Source: Lucinisca nassula (lineage: Eukaryota; Mollusca; Bivalvia; Lucinida; Lucinidae). Taken from it: a stretch of 64,000 bases of DNA. Made by a program: the position numbers and the translations under genes. Of the stretch, positions 32,375 to 42,075 are shown in pieces; the stretch's first letter is position 1; each line of letters begins with the position of its first letter. The stretch is from the NCBI GenBank assembly GCA_963580285.1, contig OY757011.1, forward strand, positions 197,611,644-197,675,643, read 5' to 3'. The notes under the pieces are model-generated. The model worked only from the letters and a program-made list of their open reading frames with translations. It was not told the origin of the DNA and did no database searches.

Positions 32375-34069
32375 CCGGGTCCCTCTGGCATAGTGGTGGA
32401 GATGATAAGAGCTGCAGGTGATGCTGCTGCCTCGATGATCCGCGACCTTGCAGCTACAATCATCTGTGATGGGAAGGTACCCTATGACCCTGGGAACAGA
32501 GTTTCATTGTCTGTCTCTACAAGGGCAAGGGCGATGCATTGGAACGGGGCAACTACCTTGGCCTCAAGCTGACAGAACAGGTCATGAAAGTCCTGGAGAC
32601 GATTGTGGATGGCCTCATTAGGCAGTTGGTGTCCATCTACGATTCCCAGTTTGGTTTCGTCCAAGGAAGAGGCACAACAGACGCAATTTTTGTTGTAAGG
32701 CAGCTGCAAGAGAAGTATCTGGCGGCTAACAGGAGACTCTACATGGCTTTTGTAGACCTCGAGAAGGCATTTGACCGAGTGCCTCGGAAAATCATCTGGT
32801 GGGCACTAAGAAAACTTTGAGTGGACGAGTGGATTGTGAAACTGGTCCAAGGGATGTATGCTAATGCTCGGAGCTGCGTCCCCGTTGGTGATGGTTACAG
32901 TGAAGAATTCAAGGTGAAGGTGGGTGTTAATCAAGGCTCTGTTCTCAGCCTACTGCCTTTCATCATTGTGCTTGAAGCCTTGTCATGCGAGTTCCGCTCT
33001 GGAGTCCCCTGGGAGGACCTGTATGCTGATGACCTTGTAATCATAGCTGAATCCCTTGAGGAATGTGTCAGGAGGCTCTTAACTTGGAAAGACGCAATGG
33101 AGGCGAAAGGGCTGAGAGTGAATGCAGGAAAGACAAACATCATGATCTGTGGTACAGGTCTGGACCTCTTGCAGAGTACAGGCCAGTTCCCATGCGCTGT
33201 ATGTCTCACTGGCAGAGTACAGGCCAGTTCCCATGCGCTGTATGTCTCACTGGAGTGGGCAGCAACAGCATCTTTTGTAATGTCTGCAAGTTCTGGGTGC
33301 ACAAGAAATGCAGTGGGCTCAAACGCTTGACAGAGGACTCTGATTAAAGGTGTACACGGTGCCAAGGAACCGATGCCCCTTAGATGGCAGACCACAGAGG
33401 GATGTCCAAGTCGGATCCGACAAGCTGGAGGTTGTAGCTTCCTTTTGCTACCTAGGTGATATGCTCTCTGCAGCAGGTGGTTGCGACCTTTCAACTACAT
33501 CACGTGTGAAAACAGCCTGGAAGAAATTCAAGGAGTTGCTACTGGTTCTCTCCTCCCGCCACCTCTCGTTCAAGACACGTGGCCGTGTGTATAGCTCTTG
33601 TGTGCGGAGCACAATGCTCCATGCCAGTGACACATGGCCATTGACAAAGCAAAACCTCCAACGTCTACAGCGAAATGACAGGGCAATGATCAGACAGATC
33701 TGCAATGTCAAGCCACAGGACACTGTCACCATCAGGTCCAGTGAGTTACTTGAGCGTCTTGGCATTGAGGACCTGAACCTCATCCTGAAAGAGAGAAGGC
33801 TTCACTGGTATGGACATGTGGAAGGCTCCAACGGTGCAGTCAAGACTGCCTGTGGCATACAGGTAGGCGGAAAGCGGGGGCCAGGAAGGCCCAAGATGAC
33901 CTGGAAGCAGCTAACAGAAAGAGATAGCAGAGAATGGAAGCTCTCTGCTATCGATCCTCATGATAGACAAACCTGGAGATCTTGTGTAAGATCTGCCATG
34001 CGTGCAGCAAGCCAGCTACCTGGAAGGGGGCCCACTTATGTGGACGTTGCCCCTGTACCTGCACGTTAA
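32375..34069 (+). pseudogene. RTE-type LINE ORF, 3' part (reverse transcriptase, zinc motif, C-term)
   Basis: Resumes as GPSGIVVEMIRAAGD. A frameshift near 32490-32500 precedes GNYLGLKLTEQVMKVLE, then SQFGFVQGRGTTDAIFVVRQ, AFVDLEKAFDRVPRK (catalytic D) and a stop at 32818-32820. Next come GVNQGSVLSLLPF and LYADDLVIIAES (catalytic DD near 33028). A 41-bp tandem duplication at about 33172-33252 shifts the frame again. A Cys/His zinc-ribbon-like motif (CAVCLTGVGSN, CKFWVHKKCSGL) follows, then VVASFCYLGDMLS, MIRQICNV, RRLHWYGHV and KRGPGRPKMTWKQLTERD, ending at TAA 34067-34069. Target-primed retroposition is the family role. This copy is dead. Confidence 0.88.
33172..33253. repeat. 41-bp direct tandem duplication inside the RTE ORF
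   Basis: CAGAGTACAGGCCAGTTCCC then ATGCGCTGTATGTCTCACTG appears twice in a row. Forty-one is not a multiple of three, so the second copy throws the frame. Confidence 0.9.
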
Positions 34070-34080
34070 TCAAAAATCCG

Positions 34081-34100
34081 TTGATGATGATGATGATGAT
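34081..34100. repeat. (TGA)n tail of the RTE element
   Basis: TTGATGATGATGATGATGAT immediately after the stop and a 12-bp spacer; a short 3' microsatellite tail typical of RTE LINEs. Marks the 3' end of the insertion. Confidence 0.85.
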
Positions 34101-34295
34101 TGCTGGATCTTGAAAACAATTTGTTAAAATTTTAGGAGAAATACAGCTACCGGGTAGTCCTCAAGGTGTCTGAATTTTTAGTATTTTTACTGTACTTTGA
34201 GACAGGTATCAAATATACCACTAGCCATGGCTTATATATATATACTTCAAGACATGCTATTATTTACCTCATGAAACCCCTTTTACCTAATGGAT

Positions 34296-34515
34296 TTACC
34301 CATTGTACACTAATGGACTCTTCTATTGCTATATGTTGGACAAGTCCATTTGTCATAAAAGAGGTGGTAGGCCTTTTTTCATTTTTATTCTATTTTTGAC
34401 AGTGTTAGCAAATAGTGCAGGTCCTGATCAGATGCTGTGTTCTGCGATGTCTGATCTGGGCCTGCACTGTTTGCCAAGGTACCCCTTTAAGGGTTTCCCC
34501 GCCTGCAACGGTTTA
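34296..34515. mobile_element. MITE-B copy
   Basis: TTACCCATTGTACACTAATG at left. Centre AAATAGTGCAGGTCCTGATC, TGTCTGATCTGGGCCTGCAC then TGTTTGCCAAGGTACCCCTT. Ends near ACGGTTTA. Confidence 0.75.
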
Positions 34516-35289
34516 ATGCATGTTTGGCATGTGATGGCTCAATTCAACTACAATTCCACTCCCTTCAAGATATGAATTCCCCTGTGGCAGTCAATGAAAA
34601 TGAGCAGAATATCAATAGCTGTCATAAGCTTTTATTCCCCTGCAATTAACAATAGTCTCTCTAAACCTGATGTAGCATCAGAAAAACAAGTTCTAATTTG
34701 CTTAAAAGTCAAGGGTTCCAGAAAATACAAGAATAAGCTTGCCATATCTGCCTGTGTGATCTCATTACTGTCACCATGATCAGCATCATTACTGTCATAA
34801 ACATCATCGTTTCAAACAAGAGTCTAGATCTGTAAATCTCATAAACAGCTCCTGGGAGGTTCACCCAATTAACTCTTTTTTTTTAGCTCTGCACCAAAAC
34901 AAATGACTACGCAAATTACACTGTTTGCCCTCTGTTTTTTTTTATTTGCTTTTTTTCAGTTTTTGAATGAAACCCTAGAATGAGCCAATGTGGCAATGTT
35001 AGTTTTTTTTTCAACACTACTACAAGGAATATATCTTTGCAATAATTTCTAGGCAATTTCTAGGATACGTGTTATAACGACAGTATCTGTTCCCTATTAT
35101 TGTGATGTTATAATGAAGAATCACAGTTAGGAGTATGTTAGATTATAAAAGGTCTTTTCCACATCATTACTCCAAGAAAATGTTATAGACATTTGTTAGA
35201 TTCGCCTCATGACTATGGATAAGATTTAGGCATTTCCAACCAGAGGGAAGCCCACGTCGCTCGGAATCAAGGCTAAGCCATGAGCTAAG
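34516..35289. other. Unassigned intergenic sequence
   Basis: No gene or clear repeat. GTTATAACGACAGTATCTG at about 35070 resembles the motif at 35290-35360. Confidence 0.4.
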
Positions 35290-35360
35290 AATTCATTCCA
35301 TTGAAATTGTCGTTATAACGTGTTTGCCGTTATAACGAATGTCGGTATAAAGAGGGTTGA
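35290..35360. repeat. GTTATAACG repeat remnant of a DNA element
   Basis: GTCGTTATAACGTG, GCCGTTATAACGAATG and GTCGGTATAAAGAGGGTTGA follow one another, resembling the end of a DNA transposon with GTTATAACG subterminal repeats. Only one end is identifiable. Confidence 0.4.
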
Positions 35361-35379
35361 CAGTATGTGGACTGTATGT

Positions 35380-35513
35380 TTGTTTGAGTTTTACGTCTCA
35401 CAAACAGCTAAGGTCATACGGAGCGGGAACCTTGGTTTAAAGACTCATCCGAAAGTCTGGAGAAGCCCGGAATGCGACCCCTGAGTAGCATAACCACTAC
35501 ACCACGGAGGCTT
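35380..35513 (-). mobile_element. SINE-D copy
   Basis: TTTGAGTTTTACGTCTCACA at left; reversed head GTAGTGGTTATGCTAC at right. Duplication CTGTATGT at 35372-35379 and 35514-35521. A deletion removes part of the B-box segment. Confidence 0.82.
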
Positions 35514-35521
35514 CTGTATGT

Positions 35522-35627
35522 GCAGTGTAAATGTTCTGATAAGGCTGCAGGTGTGAGCGTCTGATCTGGGCCTGAACTGTTTGCCAGGGTACCTGTTTTG
35601 GGGTTTCCAGTACAAAATGGGTTAAGG
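35522..35627. mobile_element. MITE-B fragment
   Basis: GCAGTGTAAATGTTCTGATA, CTGATCTGGGCCTGAACTGT and TTTCCAGTACAAAATGGGTT. Left portion missing. Confidence 0.65.
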
Positions 35628-36059
35628 TAAGAGTAAAATACAAACTATACCTAAATATTTTAAATTGTGACCTTTTATTGTCTTTGAAATATAAAAGGGC
35701 AGCAGTACCAAAACCAACAATTACATTTTGTCATAATTAATATATGACTTCCTCATTAAACGTTTTGCTAATTTATTTATACAAAATATCAGTGTCATCT
35801 GCATAATTAATGACAAGGCAAAAAAGTAACATGCACACTGTAATCAAAAGAAAAATTCAAATCAAATACTATGAAACAGCTACATTCTTTTCTGAAAAAA
35901 AACTTTGCCGGTTTATTGCATGTCACCAGTTTAACCAAGTATTTCATTTTTGGTACACTGAAAAACAATATACAGATGCAAACCAAATGCAACACTAGAA
36001 ATGCATCCAGGACACGGATGCCCCGCCTGAAAATATGTCCATGTTCGTATTAATTCATA
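35628..36059. other. Unassigned AT-rich sequence
   Basis: Both strands carry short open readings here, but neither resembles a protein family. Confidence 0.4.
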
Positions 36060-36492
36060 GAAAGATAGTGACGGTTTTTAAGTTTTGGACCCTTTTTTTC
36101 ACATTTGACCTCTAATTATGGCCTTGACCTTGGAGGTAAGGACCTTGGTTTTGTGGGAGGCAGATTGTCTCATGATGACCAACATGTCTGCCAAATAATT
36201 TCAAAATCCATCCAGAAATAAGAAAGTTATTGACTGTGTTTAAGTTTTGGATCCTTTTTTGACCTTTGACCTCTAAGTATGGCCTTGACCTTGGAGGTAC
36301 GGACCTGGGTTTTGCATATGGCCCATCATTTCATGATGGTTCACTTTTCTACAAAGTAATTTCAAAATCCATCCAGAAATAAGAAAGTTATTGACTGCTT
36401 TTAAGTCTCAGACGGATGGATGAACGAACGAACCGATGGACAGGGGCAACGCTATATGCCCTTCCACCATTCTTTGAATGGCGGGTGCATAA
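36060..36492. repeat. Pearl-like element, two core units
   Basis: Two units of about 180 bp (GACCTCTAAnTATGGCCTTG, ACCTTGGAGGTA, CATCCAGAAATAAGAAAGTT). Then GACGGATGGATGAACGAACG and a hairpin ATGCCCTTCCACCATTC/GAATGGCGGGTGCAT. Same core family as 14666-16022. Confidence 0.8.
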
Positions 36493-36797
36493 AAATGCAA
36501 TATTTGATCAGGGTCAAACAGTTTGTTTCAAGCAGACTTTTATAAAACTTGAAATAAATAATTTGTTAGAGTCCAACGGCCCAGATCACACTATTTACTG
36601 TAAAAATTCTAATTAATGCCCTGGGCATTTTTTAGAATCATATTTTATATGTCCAATTTGAGCGAAAGGGAGTGGGCACATATTGGAGGCTGCATTTTCA
36701 TAGGGATCATCAGAGACCACATTTTCTCTTCAAGAACATCATCATCAATGTAAATTGAGCAAATGAACAAGTATTACAATCTCACGCCAACAGCATA
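36493..36797. other. Unassigned AT-rich spacer
   Basis: Nothing recognised before the TA that flanks the Tc1 element. Confidence 0.4.
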
Positions 36798-38369
36798 CAC
36801 TGCTCAAACAATTAAAGGAGCAAATACATATTTCCTCATAGTATAAAGATGTTGGATAATGATGATGAAACAATGATTCAGAAAGATGAATAACTTTATC
36901 TGCAACATGTTAATGGCAAACATTGGCAACCAGTTCACAAATCACAGCCTGTAACCTGTTAAGGAAGAATTTGCATAAATGTTTGAGAAATCACTATTTT
37001 TATGTAAGATTATTTCTTATGTCAAAGATATGCACAAATCAGTCACTTTTTCCTGTCAGTATTGTGTATGACCACCTCGAGCAGCACAACACTCCTGGCA
37101 TTGCCTAGGCATGCTACAAACCAAATTTTGAATGGTTTGTAAAGCTAGTGTTTCCCACTCATGTCAAAGAATGTTTGTGAATAGTCAATGGTGGCTGATC
37201 GCCTTGTGAGATACGTCGGAAAAGAATGACCCACACATGTTCTATTGGGTTTAAGTCAGGAGAATGTGCTGGCCAGTCCATTACTTCAATAGTCTCACAA
37301 TTAAGGTAATCCATGCACACTCTAGCAGTATGGGGCGCACATTATCCTGCATCAGAATGAAACTGTCACCGATTGCCCCAGCGAAAGGCCTCACAATAGG
37401 ATCTAGAATTTCATATCAATGCCATAATGCAGTCAATGTACCTCCGTTTATCACATACAAGTCCGTTTGGCCTTCATAAGAAATTCCACCCCATATCATC
37501 ACTGACCCACCTCCATATGTGTCTGTTTCCACAATGTTGCAGTCCTCGTATCATTCTCTGGGTTGTCTCCAGACTCGAACACGTCGATCACATGCACTCA
37601 GGTGAAATCTGCTTTCATACGTGAACAGAACTGTACACCAGTCTTGCAATCGCCAGTTCTGATGTTCTTGGGCAAACTCATATCGCCGTGCACGATGTTG
37701 CTGGTGAGAATAGGCCCTCTTGCTGGACATCTGGCCCTCCAATAACCTTCATGTAACCTGTTACATATTGTTTGATCGGATATCCTTTGACCAATTGCAT
37801 GCTCGAAATCGATTTGTAGCCTTCTGACCATGTACTACTGACTTCATAGCGCTAGATTTTGAGAATATTGATCTTCCCTTTGTGACGTCATGCGGTGTCT
37901 GCCTTGCCCTTCTTGTCTAGTAAACTTCCCCGTCTCCTGGTAGGGTCTCCATAGCCTGGCAACAACACTTCTCGATCCATCAAAGCGTTCAGCAACGATC
38001 CTATGGGTGTACCCACTTTCAAGCAAAGGGACAGCTCCAGAGACCTCAACTTCTTCCAAGAACCACCTAACACCATATGAATTCTCTATGAAGCCCAAAA
38101 TCATGCATAACCGAAGGATGACAAGTTTCAGACTCAAACTCAAATTTTGAACAGATCGCCACATACCGAATTTCAGCCATTTTGTAGAGGTATCCATGCT
38201 GTAGCTCACATTCTTTCTTTGCATGTGAACCTTGTTTCTTGAGGTTTGCATGAACATTTAACGAGATGTCACTTTAAAATAGTGCCTTTCCTTGAGTTTG
38301 AAAATTGCCAAGCATGCAGTGATGTTATACAGGCTTAAAAGTTTGCTCCTTTAACTGTTTTGAGCAGTG
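36798..38369 (-). mobile_element. Tc1-like transposon, end to end, 1,572 bp
   Basis: Inverted ends CACTGCTCAAACAATTAAAG (36798) and CACTGCTCAAAACAGTTAAA (38369, reverse), each continuing GGAGCAAA, are flanked by TA at 36796-36797 and 38370-38371. The length is normal for an autonomous Tc1/mariner element. Transposase is on the minus strand and broken. Confidence 0.93.
37060..38100 (-). pseudogene. Tc1-family transposase, multiple lesions
   Basis: Minus-strand remnants in order: helix-turn-helix VSGAVPLLESGYTHRIVAER and VARLWRPYQETGKFTRQEG; RISDQTICNRLHEGYW; VLFTYESRFHL; SVMIWGGISY, DLYVINGGTL; FILMQDN; and a C-terminus ending near GGHTQY. The first catalytic Asp position reads Tyr (37617-37619), while the second (QDN) survives. 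Frameshifts and stops occur near 37840, 37740, 37550 and later. Inactive; the ends could still be moved by an enzyme made elsewhere. Confidence 0.88.
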
Positions 38370-38949
38370 TATTATACAAAGTGTCATGGTTTATTATGGG
38401 ATATATCCATATTGAATTGATTCACAATAATTTATGCTCATTGCTTTGAAATAAAACCCTACAATTTAACATGTTCTGTTGTTTTTTTTTCACCAAACTT
38501 TTACATAATTATGTAGCTGCAGAGGCTATTTTTGTAGCAGTTTTGATAAAAACTAAACAGAGCAAACTGACTGTATAGGGTAGGATACCATATTTGGTTT
38601 CCTTTCCCCTACCGGTATTTGTTTCCTTTTGAGGTACCAGCTTTCCGAGAAATGGACCAAACATTCGGCATTTTTTGAGCTGACATTTGGGGGATAGGCG
38701 TTTATTACAAAATGGGCATTAATTTGAATTTTTATGGTATATCATTTTGAACATTCTAGGCAGGCAGATCACACTTATGTAGTACACAAGTACTGTGCAC
38801 ACTCTTTTGCAAAAAGCTGACAATCTAGTGAAATTAAGTGCCCTTCACGAATAAGCTGAAGGGAGAGATTGACCATAGAAAAAACACATTAACATATATA
38901 GGACACGGACCTGTCTAATTGACCCTTAAAACTTTCAGTAATGGTATTA
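38370..38949. other. Unassigned AT-rich sequence
   Basis: No coding frame or repeat recognised. Confidence 0.4.
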
Positions 38950-39110
38950 ATTTTTATTCTTAACTTTCGGAAAAAATAGGACTTAACACTTCATGTGAAA
39001 AGTCTGCTACTCACAGACAATTCACATGAAATGTCAAGCCCAATCTTTCTGAAAAGACAAAAATATTTGAAAATGACATTTGCAGTAGCTGTGATTGGTA
39101 GGTTAAAAAC
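38950..39110. mobile_element. MITE-E copy
   Basis: GGACTTAACACTTCATGTGA and TTCACATGAAATGTCAAGCC form the palindrome, flanked by TTTCGGAAAAAATA and CTTTCTGAAAAGACAAAAAT. Related copies lie at 23480, 41930 and 45945. Confidence 0.7.
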
Positions 39111-39310
39111 AAGATGTTTGAAAAACTGACTGCCCATTTTTCCCCATATCTAGATCCGCCTGTCTAATATCACTAGTATATATGACAGGCTTTTTACCAG
39201 CTCCTGAGAGGTGTACTACTGACAGATATTTGGCAGATATCAGTGATAGGGAAACAAATGCTTACATTCCACACTTCTGTTGCAGACTAATATTTTTCTT
39301 TGTGCTCCAG

Positions 39311-39419
39311 GAAACCTGATTATGTCTTAACTGACAAAGGGAACAAACTCAATTTACTCAATGAAAGTTTTACTACAGCTAGTGCTGAAAAGTATGTGCC
39401 AGATACATTCTTTTTCTAA
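39311..39419 (+). CDS. Candidate host exon, unrecognised
   Basis: A pyrimidine-rich acceptor (ATTTTTCTTTGTGCTCCAG) ends at 39310. The following frame reads KPDYVLTDKGNKLNLLNESF then TTASAEK, and either stops at TAA 39417-39419 or leaves through a donor-like AAAA|GTATGT at 39392. With that donor, the exon (39311-39391) joins in phase to a candidate exon at 40570, recreating a Lys codon. Composition is unlike the surrounding repeats. Protein not recognised; splicing is unproven. Confidence 0.35.
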
Positions 39420-39689
39420 AGCACAAGTGTGGTAGAGCTATAGTGGTGAGTTTTTTTCCTGTAACACTTGAGTTTTACAGACTAGTGAAGAGTATTAAGG
39501 TCATATTGAGATGGTCAGCTGCCTGGGCAGGCTTAGGGCTCCTGCAAACTTTAAAGTATGTAACTGAACCCTGCCTTTGTAAACGTTTACAAAGTGACTT
39601 TAGACAATCATGACACTGTCGGTGGTGGGTCACTTGTCTTGGAAAATGGCCATGAATGCGGATAAACTGTTTCATTTAACACTTAAATA

Positions 39690-39916
39690 CCTTAGATGGG
39701 CTGCTTGATGCTTCCATGCAGAGCTGAAACCGACCACACATGAATACTGGTAAACCGCATAGAGGATCTAAGCCTGCCCAGGTAAAGCGGTGCGAGTCGG
39801 TCAGCCCATGCTTTTAAACCCTATTGGTTTCATTGGGCGACAGGACATGAGCTGTCATTTCATCTCAATGTCGGGTAAAAGTCCCACAAAATTAAAAGCA
39901 ACGTCTCCAAAATGAC
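39690..39916 (+). mobile_element. SINE-A, 5'-truncated
   Basis: TGCTTGATGCTTCCATGCAG to GCAACGTCTCCAAAATGACC; the ACGTTAAAC tail is missing because SINE-D starts directly after. Confidence 0.83.
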
Positions 39917-40062
39917 CAAAATGGTGTAGTGGTTATGCTGCTCGCCTCTTAAACCAGGGGTTGTGTGTTTGATCCGGGGGCTTCTCCAATCTTTCAGACG
40001 AATCTTTTAACTGAGGTCTGTCTCCGCGTATGACCTTAGCTGTTGGTAGGATGTAAAACTCA
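39917..40062 (+). mobile_element. SINE-D abutting SINE-A
   Basis: ATGGTGTAGTGGTTATGCTG, TGTGTTTGATCC, and tail GGATGTAAAACTCAAACACA. It replaced or joined the 3' end of the SINE-A copy, so this may be a composite or a targeted insertion. Confidence 0.82.
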
Positions 40063-40082
40063 AACACACACAAATACCTGTA

Positions 40083-40160
40083 TTTTTAAGTATACAGTGT
40101 AGACCCTGATCAGATGCTTCATTCTGTGACATCTGATCTTGTTCTTCACTATTTGCCTGT
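40083..40160. repeat. MITE core fragment
   Basis: ACAGTGTAGACCCTGATCAG and GACATCTGATCTTGTTCTTC; the central palindrome only. Confidence 0.6.
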
Positions 40161-40234
40161 GTCCCCACATATGTTTACAGAAAACAGTCTGATAATACTG
40201 TGACGGGAATAGCATTGCTATAAATAACTGTTAC

Positions 40235-40484
40235 CTGGGGCAAGTTGTTCAAAACTAACGACATCGTTAGTTAACATATCTTTAAAACTTTGATCATAAA
40301 ATATGGTGAATATACTAGTATTTTTGCTGAAAAAAATGTGAGCAGCTTTTGCATTTGCAAAAGCTGCACACATTTTTTCAGCAAAAAATACCAAAATTTT
40401 AGATATTGTTCTTGCTAGAGCAGTTAACAATTTGACCACTAATGGGCTGGTAAATAAACAGTGCTTTGTACAACGGGCCCCTGG
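40235..40484. mobile_element. MITE, 250 bp, with a 76-bp near-perfect palindrome
   Basis: Left end CTGGGGCAAGTTGTTCAAAA and right end TTGTACAACGGGCCCCTGG are roughly inverted. The centre (40317-40392) pairs GTATTTTTGCTGAAAAAAAT plus GTG with its complement around GCAGCTTTTGCA/TGCAAAAGCTGC. No protein. The ends recall a widespread animal DNA-transposon terminus, but the superfamily is not assigned. Confidence 0.7.
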
Positions 40485-40569
40485 ACTTTGTAAATGGTCA
40501 GTGGTAGTCAAATGGACAATAAGAGGTGGGAAGCTTCTGTAGTAAACCATGTATAGTAGTTTTGGGCAG

Positions 40570-40792
40570 GATCGAAAAAAACAGCCCAAGTACCCACCTT
40601 TACAACACTAACTATCTGGCTGCAGAAAGAGGCTCTGGTCAGAAACACACTCGTACGGCACACGGCAATCACTCAGATCAGACTGCACCAATGAGCATGC
40701 TTGGCAGACCTGAGTCTTTGTTGAGTGTGCATTTCAAAAGGCAAACTGGTGCTTACTCTTTATCATTAGGTCTCTCGCTGCCATCGGTTTGA
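40570..40792 (+). CDS. Candidate host exon, unrecognised
   Basis: After TTTTGGGCAG the frame reads IEKNSPSTHLYNTNYLAAER then GSGQKHTRTAHGNHSDQTAP, MSMLGRPESLLSVHFKRQTG and AYSLSLGLSLPSV, to TGA at 40790-40792. It is polar and Ser/Thr/His-rich, like a cytoplasmic linker or tail. The phase fits the candidate exon ending at 39391. The acceptor is weak, and a SINE-C copy begins right at the stop, so the true 3' border is uncertain. No family recognised. Confidence 0.33.
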
Positions 40793-40796
40793 GCAT

Positions 40797-40935
40797 CTGA
40801 TTTGGGGTCAAATGTGAGACACCAAATGCTGCAAAAGAAGGTGAGGTGTTTTTTCTCCAGGTACTTCGGTTTTCATCCACCTCTGATATTAAGTGAAATA
40901 ATCTTGAAAGGGCCATAAAACCCAAAACCAATAAG
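40797..40935 (+). mobile_element. SINE-C, 5'-truncated
   Basis: TGTGAGACACCAAATGCTGC to CTTGAAAGGGCCATAAAACC, the plus-strand version of the SINE-C body at 6885-7126, without the tRNA-like head. Confidence 0.78.
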
Positions 40936-41269
40936 AAAAAAAATGCAAAGTGCAGGATACAATAACTTAGTTTTTGTCGGGTTTGCTTTAAGCATGGCTC
41001 GAAATATAGGTGTCCAGGTTTTTCCTTATTTACCTGGTGATAAGGTGCTGATTGTTGCATGTTGCATACCTGGAGCAGGTATATGTCAACATAAAGATTC
41101 AATTACAAACTAGTTCAAGATGACAACAACACATCTTATCAAATGTAAATCAATCCATGTTGTTTATCGTCTAACTTTTTTCATATTTTTTTTGTCTGTT
41201 TGGTTGCTGTTTGTGGAGGTCTACGTTGAAATGAGCATGATTTCACTGTTTTCTCATTATTATTATTAT
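40936..41269. other. Unassigned AT-rich spacer
   Basis: No supported feature. Confidence 0.4.
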
Positions 41270-41420
41270 ATTTTTTTGGGGGGGGGGTTTGGTTTTATGG
41301 CCCTTTCAAGATTATTTCACTCATTTCAAGCCATTCATTAATCAGGTGGGAAAACGTGTGTACCCAGAGAAAAACCACCTGACTTTCTATTGCAGAACTC
41401 TGCATCTCACAATTGTCACC
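41270..41420 (-). mobile_element. SINE-C, 5'-truncated
   Basis: Starts at a T/G-rich tract, then GGTTTTATGGCCCTTTCAAG, TTATTTCACTCATTTCAAGC and AACCACCTGACTTTCTATTG. The head is missing. Confidence 0.78.
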
Positions 41421-41436
41421 CAATCCAGTTTCCAAT

Positions 41437-41826
41437 TAACTCATTGCATGGGGGAAACCCCTGAAGGGGTACCTTGGCCAACAGTGCAGGCCCAAATCAG
41501 GCATCTGAACAGGGCCTGCACTGTATTCTTACAGAATTTTCCCTACAAAATAGAATAAAAACAAAAACAATAGGCCTGAAACCCCTTTTATGACAAATGG
41601 ACTTGTCCAACATATAGCAATGGAGTGAGTGAGTGTTTGAGTTTTACGTCCCACCAACAGCTAAGGTCATACTGAGACAGGACCTCGGTTTAAAGACTCA
41701 TCAGAAAGTCTAGAGAAGCCCGGAATCGATCCTGCGATCCCTGGTTTACAAAGCAGGTAGCGTAACCACTACACCATGGAGGCTACATATAGCAATGGAA
41801 GAGTCCACTAGTATACAATGGGTTAA
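41437..41826. mobile_element. MITE-B interrupted by SINE-D
   Basis: TTAACTCATTGCATGGGGGA, AACCCCTGAAGGGGTACCTT, GTGCAGGCCCAAATCAGGCA, ATAGGCCTGAAACCCC, and then, after the SINE, AATGGAAGAGTCCACTAGTA and TACAATGGGTTAA. Confidence 0.82.
41625..41784 (-). mobile_element. SINE-D with perfect 15-bp duplication
   Basis: ACATATAGCAATGGA at 41610-41624 and 41785-41799. Tail (GTGA)n GTGTTTGAGTTTTACGTCCC at left; reversed head GTAGTGGTTACGCTACC at right. Confidence 0.94.
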
Positions 41827-41929
41827 TAGAATGTTGATAACTTTTCCTGTAAATTTAGGAGAAGTTCCCATTCTGAAATGTATGCATTCTATTTTATCAT
41901 TTAGGTGATGCATTTAATTCTAAAGCCTA

Positions 41930-42075
41930 AGGCAATCTACTTTTCTCATTTTTCCAAAAAAGGGGGGCTTGACATTTCATGTGAGCAGATGATTCACATG
42001 TGATGCCAAGCCTTATTTTCTCAGAAAAATAAGAACAATAAGTGCATGAAAATGTTGTCTGCTTGTCACGTTTAG
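41930..42075. mobile_element. MITE-E copy
   Basis: GGCTTGACATTTCATGTGAG and GATTCACATGTGATGCCAAG form the palindrome, with TTTTCTCAGAAAAATAAG beside it. Confidence 0.65.

Larger units (their letters stand above)
29242..34195. mobile_element. MITE-C copy split by the RTE element
   Basis: Left piece 29242-29342: ATGATCCTAAGTAAGCAAAA, AGTGCAGACCCAGATCAGAC and TTTTGGACTCCTTG. Right piece 34101-34195: GAAAACAATTTGTTAAAATT and CCTCAAGGTGTCTGAATTTT. Joined in this order they match the uninterrupted copies at 22109, 45722 and 51058. Confidence 0.8.
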
